Shown here: piece after piece, positions 1 to 7,647 of the stretch
Numbering within the stretch: position 1 is the stretch's first letter
How the letters are laid out: each line of letters opens with the position of its first letter
NCBI GenBank assembly: GCA_937902995.1
Contig: CALEKY010000045.1
Coordinates: 1 to 14,176, forward strand
Direction: 5' to 3'
Source: an uncultured Sinobacteraceae bacterium
Lineage (GTDB): Bacteria; Pseudomonadota; Gammaproteobacteria; Steroidobacterales; Steroidobacteraceae
Length of the DNA stretch: 14,176 nucleotides
The notes under the pieces: model-generated
What the model was told of the DNA's origin: nothing
The model's database searches: none
What the model saw: only the letters and a program-made list of their open reading frames with translations
Program-made: the position numbers and the translations under genes

Positions 1-1631
1 TCGATCACGACCGAGGCGCGCATGACGGCATCTTGAATGCGTTGCAGGCGCTCCCTTTGCTTACCGTCGAATCGGTCCCGCAACGCGATCTCGAGCATGC
101 CCGCCTGCCCCGAAATGGTGCTCAACGGGGACCGCAGGTCATGCGAGGCGGAAGCCGCGAACTCTTCGAGCGCACGATTGGCCGCGGCCAGCTGCGCGTT
201 TGCCTGCTGCAACTGCGCCGTCCGTCGCGCGACGCGCATTTCGAGCTCTGCATTCAGCTTGCGAAGCTCTCGCCTCGCCGCTTCCTGCTCGCTGATGTCG
301 CGTACGATGGCGAGCATCACGTCGTCGCCCGCAATGGGAATGTTCGACAGGTTGACTTCCGCCTCGAACGGCTCGCCGGTATCCGCACGCTTGAACAGCC
401 ACTGAAACGTGGCACCGCCTTCCCGCCGCAGCTTGTCTTCGTAGTAGGCGATCGCCTCCGGAGTGGAAGCGCCGTCGCTTTGGACTGCAGGCGATATATC
501 GGCCACCTTGAGTCCATGCAACGTCCCGTTCGGCGGGAGTCGGAACGTCTGTTGTGCCTGCTCGTTGCTCTCGACGATGGTTCCTTGCTTGAGCAACAGA
601 ATGCTGGCCAGAGAATTTTCGAACAGCTTGTGAAACTGCGTCTCACGCCGATTGATCTCTTCGAGCGACCGGTACAACAACGTCGTCATGAGGATCAGAA
701 AGGCCGACGAGCCGAGCGACAGCCACAGCACCATCATGGTGCTTCGACGCCACGGTGCGAGAATTGCGTCGAACTCGCGCGAGACGACCAGATTCAGCGG
801 TACATCGTCACCTTCCCGTGCAGTCGCGAACAGCTTGCGCTTGCCGTCGAGCGCAGAGATGCCTTCGAGTACGTACGCACCGTCCGCCGGCAAGGAACGG
901 ATGCGGCCGACCAATTCGGTGTTGCTCAAGTCCTGAGCGGGCGGTGCGGTGCCGCTCGGTCCGGGGGTGCCGACCAACAACCAGCCGTCCGCGCGCAGCA
1001 AGGAAATCTGTCCGCGATCGATCCCGACCGTCAGATATCGATTGATCAACGGCTCGACATCGAACCAGATACCGAACCAGCCGTCTTCGCCTTGCAGTCC
1101 GCGAACGACGGGAATGACCTGCTGCGTCGCGCGCGTTGGATCGAGCATCGGCTCAGCGACGATGATTTCCCGATTCGCGGGTCGCGGCGGCATCCAACTC
1201 GGTACGCCTTCGATGTGCTCGACGAACGTCGGACCGACGATCACCGTGCGCTCTGAATTGCCGATGAAGAGCGCGCGAATGTAGTTGCCCGTGACTTGCT
1301 CTCGAAGCTGCTCGCCGATCTCTTCCGTCGAGATGGCTGCGAATCCTTTTTGGCGACGGATGGCGTTGACGGCGGATTCGGCGGCACCCAAACCATCGAC
1401 CAGCAACGCCTCCATTTGCGCATTGAGCGACGTGGCAACCGTGCGCAATTGCTCCCCTGCGCTTGCCACGGTGCGTCTGCGGTCCTCGACGATGTACCAC
1501 GTCGCATAGGCCCATCCGATGAGCAGCAGCAGACCGGCATACGCGAAAAACGACCGACGAATCCGCGATCGCACACGCGGATCGAGGGCCTGCGGTTCGA
1601 GGGCGACCCGGTTCCAGAAGCTCTCGGCCAT
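1..1631 (-). CDS. Membrane sensor histidine kinase, partial (3' end outside window)
   Basis: This two-component sensor kinase would sit in the inner membrane, sense a periplasmic signal and autophosphorylate a histidine. About 543 residues are visible. TM1 is near residues 28-48 and TM2 near 298-320, enclosing a roughly 250-residue periplasmic domain that reads like a dCACHE-type sensor (for example GWFGIWFDVEPL near 184-195). A PAS domain spans about 331-450, a coiled coil about 448-490, and the HisKA H-box is SHDLRSPL with the phospho-accepting His497. The dimerisation helices begin after this and the ATPase domain lies beyond the window. The ATG has AGGA six bases upstream, and an in-frame TAG two codons upstream rules out an earlier start. 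The cognate response regulator is not in the window. The domain order is clear; the signal is unknown. Confidence 0.9.
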   Translation of the reverse strand, partial: MAESFWNRVALEPQALDPRVRSRIRRSFFAYAGLLLLIGWAYATWYIVEDRRRTVASAGEQLRTVATSLNAQMEALLVDGLGAAESAVNAIRRQKGFAAISTEEIGEQLREQVTGNYIRALFIGNSERTVIVGPTFVEHIEGVPSWMPPRPANREIIVAEPMLDPTRATQQVIPVVRGLQGEDGWFGIWFDVEPLINRYLTVGIDRGQISLLRADGWLLVGTPGPSGTAPPAQDLSNTELVGRIRSLPADGAYVLEGISALDGKRKLFATAREGDDVPLNLVVSREFDAILAPWRRSTMMVLWLSLGSSAFLILMTTLLYRSLEEINRRETQFHKLFENSLASILLLKQGTIVESNEQAQQTFRLPPNGTLHGLKVADISPAVQSDGASTPEAIAYYEDKLRREGGATFQWLFKRADTGEPFEAEVNLSNIPIAGDDVMLAIVRDISEQEAARRELRKLNAELEMRVARRTAQLQQANAQLAAANRALEEFAASASHDLRSPLSTISGQAGMLEIALRDRFDGKQRERLQRIQDAVMRASVVI

Positions 1632-2022
1632 TCCCTATCCTGATGTCTCGATGCCGCATTGTCCGTCAGCGTTTTCACTCAACGCTATCGAGCAGCGCAC
1701 GTTCCGAAGCCGCTCCCCGGCCCCGAGCGCCAATTGGGCGCGGCGACTGCCCTAATCCGGCTCAGGCACTTCTATCCTGTTGAGCCGTGGAAAGCCAGCC
1801 GCGGCACTTCTTGCGTCGGCGGATCGCCGAGACTGCGGATCTCCCGTATCCGGCCGGCCCTATTAATAAGAAGCTTATTAATAGGTAAGCGTTCTAGATC
1901 GCCAGCACCGGTGGACTGGGCTGCCGAGCCGTCCGTCGAAAACGAGATCCACGAGCGACAAATGTAAGCGCCGTCCGGATCGCTCGCCACGGCGCAACCA
2001 CTCACCACTCACGACTCTCGGC
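1632..2022. other. Gene-free stretch between the kinase and LysR genes
   Basis: I see no convincing gene in these 391 bases. A possible 78-residue reading on the minus strand has no recognisable domain, no good ribosome binding site and shares its 5' bases with a repeat, so I left it out. The stretch holds the AT-rich inverted repeat at 1860-1884 and ends in a period-7 repeat. It presumably carries the kinase promoter, but no sigma-70 boxes are clear enough to call. Confidence 0.6.
1860..1884. repeat. AT-rich 11-bp inverted repeat with 3-base centre
   Basis: The arms CTATTAATAAG and CTTATTAATAG are perfectly complementary and are separated by AAG. The AT-rich element stands out sharply from the GC-rich surroundings. 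No T-tract follows on either side, so it does not look like an intrinsic terminator. It lies about 230 bases upstream of the kinase start and about 140 bases past the end of the LysR gene. A dimeric-regulator operator or part of a promoter upstream region is the likeliest role, which is inference. Confidence 0.6.
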
Positions 2023-2026
2023 TCAC
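1999..2026. repeat. Period-7 tandem repeat over the LysR stop codon
   Basis: Four consecutive 7-base units fit a CACTCAC-like consensus: CACTCAC twice, then GACTCTC and GGCTCAC. Read on the minus strand they give GTGAGTG-type units. The TGA stop of the LysR gene (2023-2025) lies inside the last unit. A related five-unit repeat sits over the stop of the hydrolase gene at 9013. Confidence 0.7.
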
Positions 2027-2913
2027 GAGATCCGCGGCCCAACCGTTTCTACCAACCAATCGATGAACACACGCACGCGCGGCGAGAGCTGGCGGTTGCT
2101 CGGATAGAGCACCGACAGCGGCATTGGAGTCGGCGGGAAATCCGGCAGAACTTCCACGAGCGCACCGCTCGCAAGATCCTCGGCGAATCGATAGCGCGGC
2201 GCTTGCGCCAGCCCCATCCCGAGCCGCGCTGCCGCGGCACTCGCATCCGCACCGTTGACGAGCACACGTGCGGGTAGGTTGACTTCGATTGCTCGTCCAT
2301 CCCGCGTGAACTCGAGCGGCAGCGGACGTCCGGTGCGCGACGACACGAAACCGACCATGTAATGACCGTCGAGATCGTCCGGCGTAGCCGGAACTCCGTG
2401 CTTCTTTAGATAGTGCGGACTCGCGACAGTGATTTCCTTCAACACGCCGAGTCGTCGCGCCACCATGTCGCTGTCGGTCAGCTCACCTGCACGCACGACG
2501 CAGTCGACACCTTCGCGAATCAGATCGACGAACCGCTCTCCCTCGCCGATGTGAACGGTGATCCCCGGATGTCGCGACAGGAATTCGGGCAGCGCAGGCA
2601 ATATGGCCGTGCGTGCGAAATATCCGGGCGCATCGACGCGAACGACTCCCGCCACGACACCGCTCGCAGCGCGATCTGCATCTTCCAAGTCGGTGAGAAT
2701 CGCAACACAGCGTCGGTAATACGCCTCGCCCTCGGCAGTCGGTTGAACATGACGAGTCGAGCGTTGCAAGAGTCGCGTGCCGAGACGTTTCTCCAGTTCA
2801 TTGATCGCCGCTGTGGCCACCGGACGCGATACGCCGCAATCGGCCGCTGCGGCACTGAAGCTGCCGCGATCGACGATACGAACGAAGAGCTCGAGGGTAG
2901 CCAACCTGTCCAT
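2023..2913 (-). CDS. LysR-family transcriptional regulator
   Basis: This is a LysR-type DNA-binding regulator of 296 residues, the usual family length, acting in the cytoplasm. The N-terminal winged helix-turn-helix covers about residues 1-60 (LELFVRIVDRGSFSAAA, then VSRPVATAAINELEKRLGTRLLQR). The effector-binding domain spans about 88-290 and resembles the CrgA-like subgroup. It is transcribed divergently from the SDR oxidoreductase gene across 103 bases, the classic arrangement in which a LysR protein controls its neighbour and itself. An inverted repeat (2919-2953) starts only five bases upstream of its ATG, so binding there could also repress its own gene. No strong ribosome binding site is visible. 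Its stop codon lies in a period-7 repeat. The inducer is unknown. Confidence 0.93.
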   Translation of the reverse strand: MDRLATLELFVRIVDRGSFSAAAADCGVSRPVATAAINELEKRLGTRLLQRSTRHVQPTAEGEAYYRRCVAILTDLEDADRAASGVVAGVVRVDAPGYFARTAILPALPEFLSRHPGITVHIGEGERFVDLIREGVDCVVRAGELTDSDMVARRLGVLKEITVASPHYLKKHGVPATPDDLDGHYMVGFVSSRTGRPLPLEFTRDGRAIEVNLPARVLVNGADASAAAARLGMGLAQAPRYRFAEDLASGALVEVLPDFPPTPMPLSVLYPSNRQLSPRVRVFIDWLVETVGPRIS

Positions 2914-3016
2914 GACGATTATTCCGTCCGAAGAAAAAGTGTTGTCGGAATAAGCGATCTAGTCTCTCGCGAGTGCGACGCCACAATGGAGTCACCCATC
3001 GAAACGGAGATCGCTC
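2914..3016. promoter_or_regulatory. Shared LysR/SDR divergent promoter region with inverted repeat
   Basis: Between the two divergent starts lies an inverted repeat with 8-bp perfect arms, TTATTCCG (2919-2926) and CGGAATAA (2946-2953). Nested inside is a second pair, TCCGA (2927-2931) and TCGGA (2945-2949). Two spaced dyads in a divergent LysR intergenic region are what one expects of the regulator's recognition and activation sites. The SDR ribosome binding site GGAGA lies at 3006-3010, six bases before its ATG. Assignment to this LysR protein is inference from position. Confidence 0.6.
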
Positions 3017-3775
3017 ATGTCAACCGCCCCCATCGCACTCGTCACCGGCGGAAGCCGGGGTCTTGGTCGCTCCACCGTTGAGGCGCTCGCCCGCCGCGGC
3101 GTGTGGTCGATCCTAACCTACAACAGCAATCGCGCTGCGGCAGACGAAGTTGTGGCCAACGCCGAGCGCGCCGGCGTGCGCGCAATAGCGGTGCAACTCG
3201 ACACCGCCAACACGGCTGCCTTTCCCAAATTTGCCGATGACGTTCGACGCATCCTGAGCAATTGGAGCGCGGAGCGATTCGATTACCTCGTCAACATGGC
3301 AGGCACATCGCACTCGGGCTTGCTCGGAGAAGTCACCGAAGAGGACTTCGACGCCGCCTATCGCGTTCACGTCAAAGGCCCGTTTTTCTTGACGCAAACG
3401 CTGTTGCCGTTGATCGCCGACGGCGGACGAATCGTCAACATCTCTTCCGGCCTCACGCGCATCATTTATCCCGGCCGCATTGCCTATGCCTCGATGAAGG
3501 GCGCGGTCGAGGTCATGACGCGCTATATGGCCAAAGAGCTCGGCCGGCGTCGCATTGCGGTCAACACGGTCGCACCTGGCGCCATTCAAACCGATTTCGG
3601 AGGCGGCATCGTACGCGACAATCCGGAAGTGAATCGTCACATTGCGGAAACGACTGCGCTCGGCCGCCCAGGTCTTCCCGACGACATCGGCCCGATGATT
3701 GCCTCGCTGCTGTCGGAGGACAACCGCTGGGTCAACGCGCAGCGGATCGAAGTGTCAGGCGGACAGTCGATCTGA
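3017..3775 (+). CDS. SDR-family NAD(P)-dependent oxidoreductase
   Basis: This is a classical short-chain dehydrogenase/reductase of 252 residues, a standard length, interconverting an alcohol and a carbonyl with NAD(P)(H) in the cytoplasm. Visible motifs are the cofactor-binding TGGSRGLG (10-17), NMAG (93-96), the catalytic Ser144 in NISSG, YASMK with Tyr157 and Lys161, and the PG motif in VAPGAIQTDF. The fourth tetrad position, usually Asn in a VNVKG-type motif, is His118 (VHVKG). Other SDRs carry such a change, so activity is still plausible. The start is supported by GGAGA six bases upstream. The gene is divergent from the LysR regulator, its probable controller. The substrate cannot be assigned. 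Confidence 0.93.
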   Translation: MSTAPIALVTGGSRGLGRSTVEALARRGVWSILTYNSNRAAADEVVANAERAGVRAIAVQLDTANTAAFPKFADDVRRILSNWSAERFDYLVNMAGTSHSGLLGEVTEEDFDAAYRVHVKGPFFLTQTLLPLIADGGRIVNISSGLTRIIYPGRIAYASMKGAVEVMTRYMAKELGRRRIAVNTVAPGAIQTDFGGGIVRDNPEVNRHIAETTALGRPGLPDDIGPMIASLLSEDNRWVNAQRIEVSGGQSI

Positions 3776-4125
3776 GTCCAAGGTGACCGGCGACTGTCGT
3801 GATCCATGATGCGCAAGTGGGCGCGAGCGCAGGCATGAACTCGCGCGGCTGAAGGGCTGAAAGTAGGAGGCGCGCGGAGCGCGCCAAACTTGCTTCTCCT
3901 CGGGGAAAGGCGGCGAGAGCGAATGCGTCGCGATGAGGGGATCGCGCGAAAGCGCGTCTTCGCTGTCAACGATCAACTCGTCCTTCGCCCCCTCACCCGC
4001 ACGCTCCGCTCTGCGACCTCTCCCCACGGGGAGGTGAACTCCATCTCCCATATGGGAGATGAGCCCGCTCGCGCCTCCTCCCTAAATTCATCGCTCGCAG
4101 TAGCAGATAAATAAGGAGAGCGCTC
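3776..4125. repeat. Repeat-rich intergenic region with hairpins
   Basis: These 350 bases carry no credible gene. They hold a perfect 7-bp hairpin (GGCGCGC, three bases, GCGCGCC) near 3871-3887, a CGCGC/GCGCG hairpin near 3943-3957, and a CCCTCACCC...CCTCTCCCCACGGGGAGG segment near 3990-4035. That last segment has the look of dispersed REP-like elements of GC-rich proteobacteria. Its 13-mer CGCTCCGCTCTGC (4002-4014) recurs at 13681-13693 in the second REP-like block. Open readings across it are of the low-complexity type such repeats produce. Confidence 0.55.
4042..4061. promoter_or_regulatory. Perfect 20-bp palindrome upstream of the serine hydrolase
   Basis: CATCTCCCATATGGGAGATG is its own reverse complement over all 20 bases. 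It lies about 64 bases before the hydrolase start codon. The position suits an operator overlapping or just downstream of the promoter, bound by a symmetric dimer. No T-tract follows it. The alternative is that it belongs to the neighbouring REP-like element, which it directly follows. Confidence 0.5.
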
Positions 4126-5355
4126 GTGGCTCAAGATTCGGTTCGACGTTCCGGTGCCTTGTTGGCGTCGTTGCTGTTCCTACCGTCCGCGTTGCTGGCC
4201 TACCCGGCCCCGCCGCCCGATCCGTCGGTACCCTCGTCCGAGGTGCCGCCCGCCGTACAGCAGGTCCGGCGCGAGATGCTCGAAGCGCAGATCAACGCGC
4301 TCACGTTCCAGAGCATGGATCGGATTTTTACGACCCGAACCGTGCCGCGCTCCGGACGCGTGTGGCCGTTGCCGCGCGCCGACCATGCGCTCGACTTCAA
4401 GTATCAGTTCCAAGGACAGGAGTACACGCCGGACGATTTCTTGGAGCGCACCTATACGAACGCGCTCCTCGTCATGAAGGATGGGCGCATCGTCTCCGAG
4501 ATCTATCGCAACAATTCCAACGAATCGACGCGCTTCATCGCCTGGTCGATGACGAAATCGATCGTCGGCTTGCTCGTCGGTTGCGCAGTGCGCGATGGAC
4601 TCATCAAATCGATCGACGATCCCATCACGCGCTACCTGCCCGAGCTCAAGGGCAGCGGCTACGACGGCGCGACGATCAAGAACATCCTGCAGATGCGCTC
4701 CGGCGTCGATTACGAGGAGCGTTACGACTTCGGCAATCCAGGTGTCGCCGCACGCAATCACGAATTGGCGCTCGTGCAAAACGTCATCCGTTTTGCAGAT
4801 GCCGCGAAGACCATCAAACGCAAGCATCGCCCCGGCGAAGTGTGGGAGTACAAGACGCTCGATACGGCCGTGCTCGGCTGGTTGATCGAGCGCGTCAGCG
4901 GCACCACGCTCGCTGCATTCACGACGCAACACTTGTGGGAGCCGCTCGGCGCTGAGAAGGACGCCTTCTACATCATGGACGGCGAGCCCGGCGTCGGCCG
5001 CGAGTTCTCCGGTGCCGGTTTCAATGCAACGCTGCGCGACTTCGCGCGCATCGGTCTGATGATGTTGAACGAAGGCCGCGCGAACGGCCGCCAAATCATC
5101 CCGGCCGAATGGGTGCGCGATTCGGTGCATCCCGCCGGCGGACCTGGGCCGGGCTACGGCTATCAATGGTGGATCAATCCGGACGGCTCGTATCAAGCGC
5201 TGGGCCTGCAAGGACAGTTCATCTATGTCGATCCGGCGTCGCGCACGGTCGTGGTCAAGCTGAGCTACTTCCCGCCCGGCGACACGCCTGCCGATGAAGA
5301 GACGGCCGCATTCATGTCCGCCGCCTCGAAGTGGCAGCCCGCAAAGCTCCAATGA
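4126..5355 (+). CDS. Exported SxxK serine hydrolase (beta-lactamase / 6-aminohexanoate-oligomer hydrolase-like)
   Basis: This 409-residue enzyme has the class C beta-lactamase fold (COG1680 type), in which an acyl-serine intermediate hydrolyses amide or ester bonds. An N-terminal signal peptide likely ends after SALLA (about residue 25), placing it in the periplasm. The SMTKS motif gives Ser141 and Lys144. The second motif is WEYKTLDT, with Tyr242 as probable base, followed by LGWLIERVSG. The GLQGQFIYVDP segment (360-370) matches the third-motif region seen in NylB-like and EstB-like enzymes. The start is GTG, supported by AAGGAGAG at 4113-4120. The TonB-dependent receptor follows after 93 bases on the same strand, so uptake and hydrolysis of one substrate is plausible. 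Esterase, amidase or peptidase activity cannot be told apart from sequence. Confidence 0.9.
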   Translation: MAQDSVRRSGALLASLLFLPSALLAYPAPPPDPSVPSSEVPPAVQQVRREMLEAQINALTFQSMDRIFTTRTVPRSGRVWPLPRADHALDFKYQFQGQEYTPDDFLERTYTNALLVMKDGRIVSEIYRNNSNESTRFIAWSMTKSIVGLLVGCAVRDGLIKSIDDPITRYLPELKGSGYDGATIKNILQMRSGVDYEERYDFGNPGVAARNHELALVQNVIRFADAAKTIKRKHRPGEVWEYKTLDTAVLGWLIERVSGTTLAAFTTQHLWEPLGAEKDAFYIMDGEPGVGREFSGAGFNATLRDFARIGLMMLNEGRANGRQIIPAEWVRDSVHPAGGPGPGYGYQWWINPDGSYQALGLQGQFIYVDPASRTVVVKLSYFPPGDTPADEETAAFMSAASKWQPAKLQ

Positions 5356-5448
5356 GACGCATGGTGCTCGCGCGCACGGCGCATTGACTGTGCGTCGAGC
5401 GCCGATTCGAAGTTCTTCGATTGAGACACGAACATTGATGGGGGACTT

Positions 5449-7647
5449 ATGCCGACCATGTCGCGATATCTTTGCTTGAGCGTTGCGTCGCTGGCAGCCT
5501 TGAGCCAAGGGGCGCTCGCACAAGAAGCGTCGAGCACGGCAAGCGACGTCGTGCTGCAAGAAATCGTCGTCACCGCGCAGCGTCGCGTCGAGAACCTGCA
5601 GGAAGTTCCAATCGCTGCAACCGCGCTCGATTCGCGGCTCCTCGAATCGAAACAAGTCTCGCAACTCGCCGACCTGCAAACGGCCGCACCTTCGCTGTCG
5701 ATCACGAACGCGGGCCAGACACAGTCCGTGAACATTCGCGGTATCGGCTTGGCGAGCAATTCGCCGAATGCCACGGCGGGCGTTGCAACTTATGTGGACG
5801 GTTTGTTCCAACCGCCGATCGTGCAATTCAACAGCTTCTACGATCTACGCAGCATCGAAGTGCTGCGCGGGCCGCAGGGCACGCTCGTCGGCACGAACTC
5901 GACCGGCGGCGCAATCTTCATCAACTCGAACGACCCGAACGTGAATCGCACCGAAGGCTACGCGCAGCTCGGGTTCGGCAACTACGACTCGATCGAAGCC
6001 GAAGGTGCGTTGAACGTCCCGCTCGCCGACACATTTGCCGTGCGTCTTGCAGGCTTCCATCGCCAGCGCGACAGCTTTTACACGGACGTCGGCCCGTTCA
6101 ACAACAAGGCCGGCGAGCTCGACGAAACCGGCGGACGCATCGGCATCCTCTGGAAGCCCGGTTCGTTCAGCGCGCTCGCCAAAGTGCAGCTGAACGATCA
6201 GGAAACGGGCGGCTATGCATACCGGCCAGTTCGCGGCACGTCGTTCGAAAGCCACCGTGTCGGCGACATCCGCACGCTCGCGTACGACGTCGACACGTCG
6301 CACCGCGAGAAAGCGTTGATCGCGGGCCTCACGCTCGAACAGGAGTTCGACAACGGCATCATTCTGCGTTCGCTCAGCGGCTATCAGCACAAGCGGATCT
6401 ATAGCGTCGACGACATCGACGGCACGATGGCGGACGTGAGCGAAGGCGGCGATGTCTGGTGGGACTATTTCGCGAGCGAGAAGCAGTACAGCCAAGAGAT
6501 CAACCTGATCTCCCCCACTTCAGGCACCGTCGACTGGATTCTCGGTGCGTACTACCAATATAACGACATCGACGTGCGCATTCGCGAAACGCAGGGCGGC
6601 TTTCCGCAAGACATTCTGCCGAAGAACAAGCGCGATACGTTCGGTTTGTTCGCGCAGGTCAATGTGGAGCTGACGGATGCGCTCGAGCTGCAAGTCGGCG
6701 CCCGTTACTCGCGGTACGAGGTCGAAGGCGCTGGCGTCGTGCTGATCGGCGCTGGCATCCCGGGCTTCCCGCCTGGCGGTCTCGAAGTCGCTGATCTATC
6801 CGGCAAGTACAGCGAAGACATGGGCACCGGAAAGATCGCGCTCAACTGGAAAGTGAACGACGACAACCTGCTCTACGTGTTCGCTGCACGCGGCTACAAA
6901 CCCGGCGGATTCAATTCGGTCGACTCGCACTTCGATCCCGAAATCGTCATGAACTACGAGCTCGGCTGGAAATCGACGTTCGCGGGCGGCCAAATTCGCA
7001 CTCAGGTCGCGCTCTTCTACAACGATTACTCGGACTTCCAGTTCGACGTGCTCGAGCCGATCACCGGGCAAGGCGGCATCAGCAACGTTGCGAACGCGAC
7101 GATTCAGGGCGTGGAAGCGCAGATCCAAGGACAGTTCGGCGGCTTCGCATTCGATGCCGGCTTCGCGTACGTCGACTCGGATCTCGACGGCTTCACGTTC
7201 GTCAACGAGCGGCTTCTGCCGGCCGGCAATCTCGGTCCCCAATGTCCGGAAGGTGTGCCCTCGGATCCGCCCGTGTGCTTCGATTACACGCCGTTCCTCG
7301 TCACGACGACAGGCGGACCGAACTTGTACTCGCCTGAGTGGACGTACAACGTCGGTGCCGAATACACGTTCGAGTTCGGTGCCGATGCGTCCCTCACACC
7401 GCGCATCAACTACGCATACATGGGCTCGCGCTACACCTACATCGCGTATTCGCCGATCACGGACCGCATCGAAAGCAATGGCTTGCTCTCGGCGCTGGTG
7501 ACGTTCCGCAAAGGCGCCTGGACCGTGACGGCCTACGGCACGAATCTCACGGACGAGGAATACGTGTCCGGTCATGCCTCCGCATCGCGCAACGAGTTCT
7601 ACGGCCCGCCGCGCGAGTACGGACTACGCGTCGGCTATACGTTCTGA
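5449..7647 (+). CDS. TonB-dependent outer-membrane receptor
   Basis: This is a TonB-dependent transporter of 732 residues that would import a scarce or bulky ligand across the outer membrane using TonB/ExbBD energy. A signal peptide ends after GALA (residue 24). The TonB box and start of the plug read LQEIVVTAQRR (36-46). The plug spans about 45-165 and contains IEVLRGPQGTLVG (136-148). A 22-strand-type barrel fills the rest, ending in the aromatic VGYTF typical of BAM-recognised porins. GGGGGA lies just upstream of ATG 5449 with a short 3-base gap; an in-frame ATG at 5458 is an alternative with a 12-base gap. It follows the serine hydrolase and overlaps the convergent LuxR gene by 24 bases. 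The ligand is unknown. Confidence 0.95.
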   Translation: MPTMSRYLCLSVASLAALSQGALAQEASSTASDVVLQEIVVTAQRRVENLQEVPIAATALDSRLLESKQVSQLADLQTAAPSLSITNAGQTQSVNIRGIGLASNSPNATAGVATYVDGLFQPPIVQFNSFYDLRSIEVLRGPQGTLVGTNSTGGAIFINSNDPNVNRTEGYAQLGFGNYDSIEAEGALNVPLADTFAVRLAGFHRQRDSFYTDVGPFNNKAGELDETGGRIGILWKPGSFSALAKVQLNDQETGGYAYRPVRGTSFESHRVGDIRTLAYDVDTSHREKALIAGLTLEQEFDNGIILRSLSGYQHKRIYSVDDIDGTMADVSEGGDVWWDYFASEKQYSQEINLISPTSGTVDWILGAYYQYNDIDVRIRETQGGFPQDILPKNKRDTFGLFAQVNVELTDALELQVGARYSRYEVEGAGVVLIGAGIPGFPPGGLEVADLSGKYSEDMGTGKIALNWKVNDDNLLYVFAARGYKPGGFNSVDSHFDPEIVMNYELGWKSTFAGGQIRTQVALFYNDYSDFQFDVLEPITGQGGISNVANATIQGVEAQIQGQFGGFAFDAGFAYVDSDLDGFTFVNERLLPAGNLGPQCPEGVPSDPPVCFDYTPFLVTTTGGPNLYSPEWTYNVGAEYTFEFGADASLTPRINYAYMGSRYTYIAYSPITDRIESNGLLSALVTFRKGAWTVTAYGTNLTDEEYVSGHASASRNEFYGPPREYGLRVGYTF

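Noticed and set aside
33..1256. 407-residue open reading on the plus strand
   Set aside because: It is antisense to the sensor kinase, whose domains run continuously through the same region, and shows no domain of its own.
1772..2008. 78-residue open reading on the minus strand between LysR and the kinase
   Set aside because: No domain, no ribosome binding site, and it crosses the AT-rich inverted repeat and the period-7 repeat.
4180..5826. 548-residue open reading on the minus strand across the serine hydrolase and the start of the TonB receptor
   Set aside because: It is antisense to two genes with clear motifs, is Arg/Asp/Val-rich without recognisable domains, and spans the gap between them. 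High-GC codon use keeps this frame open.
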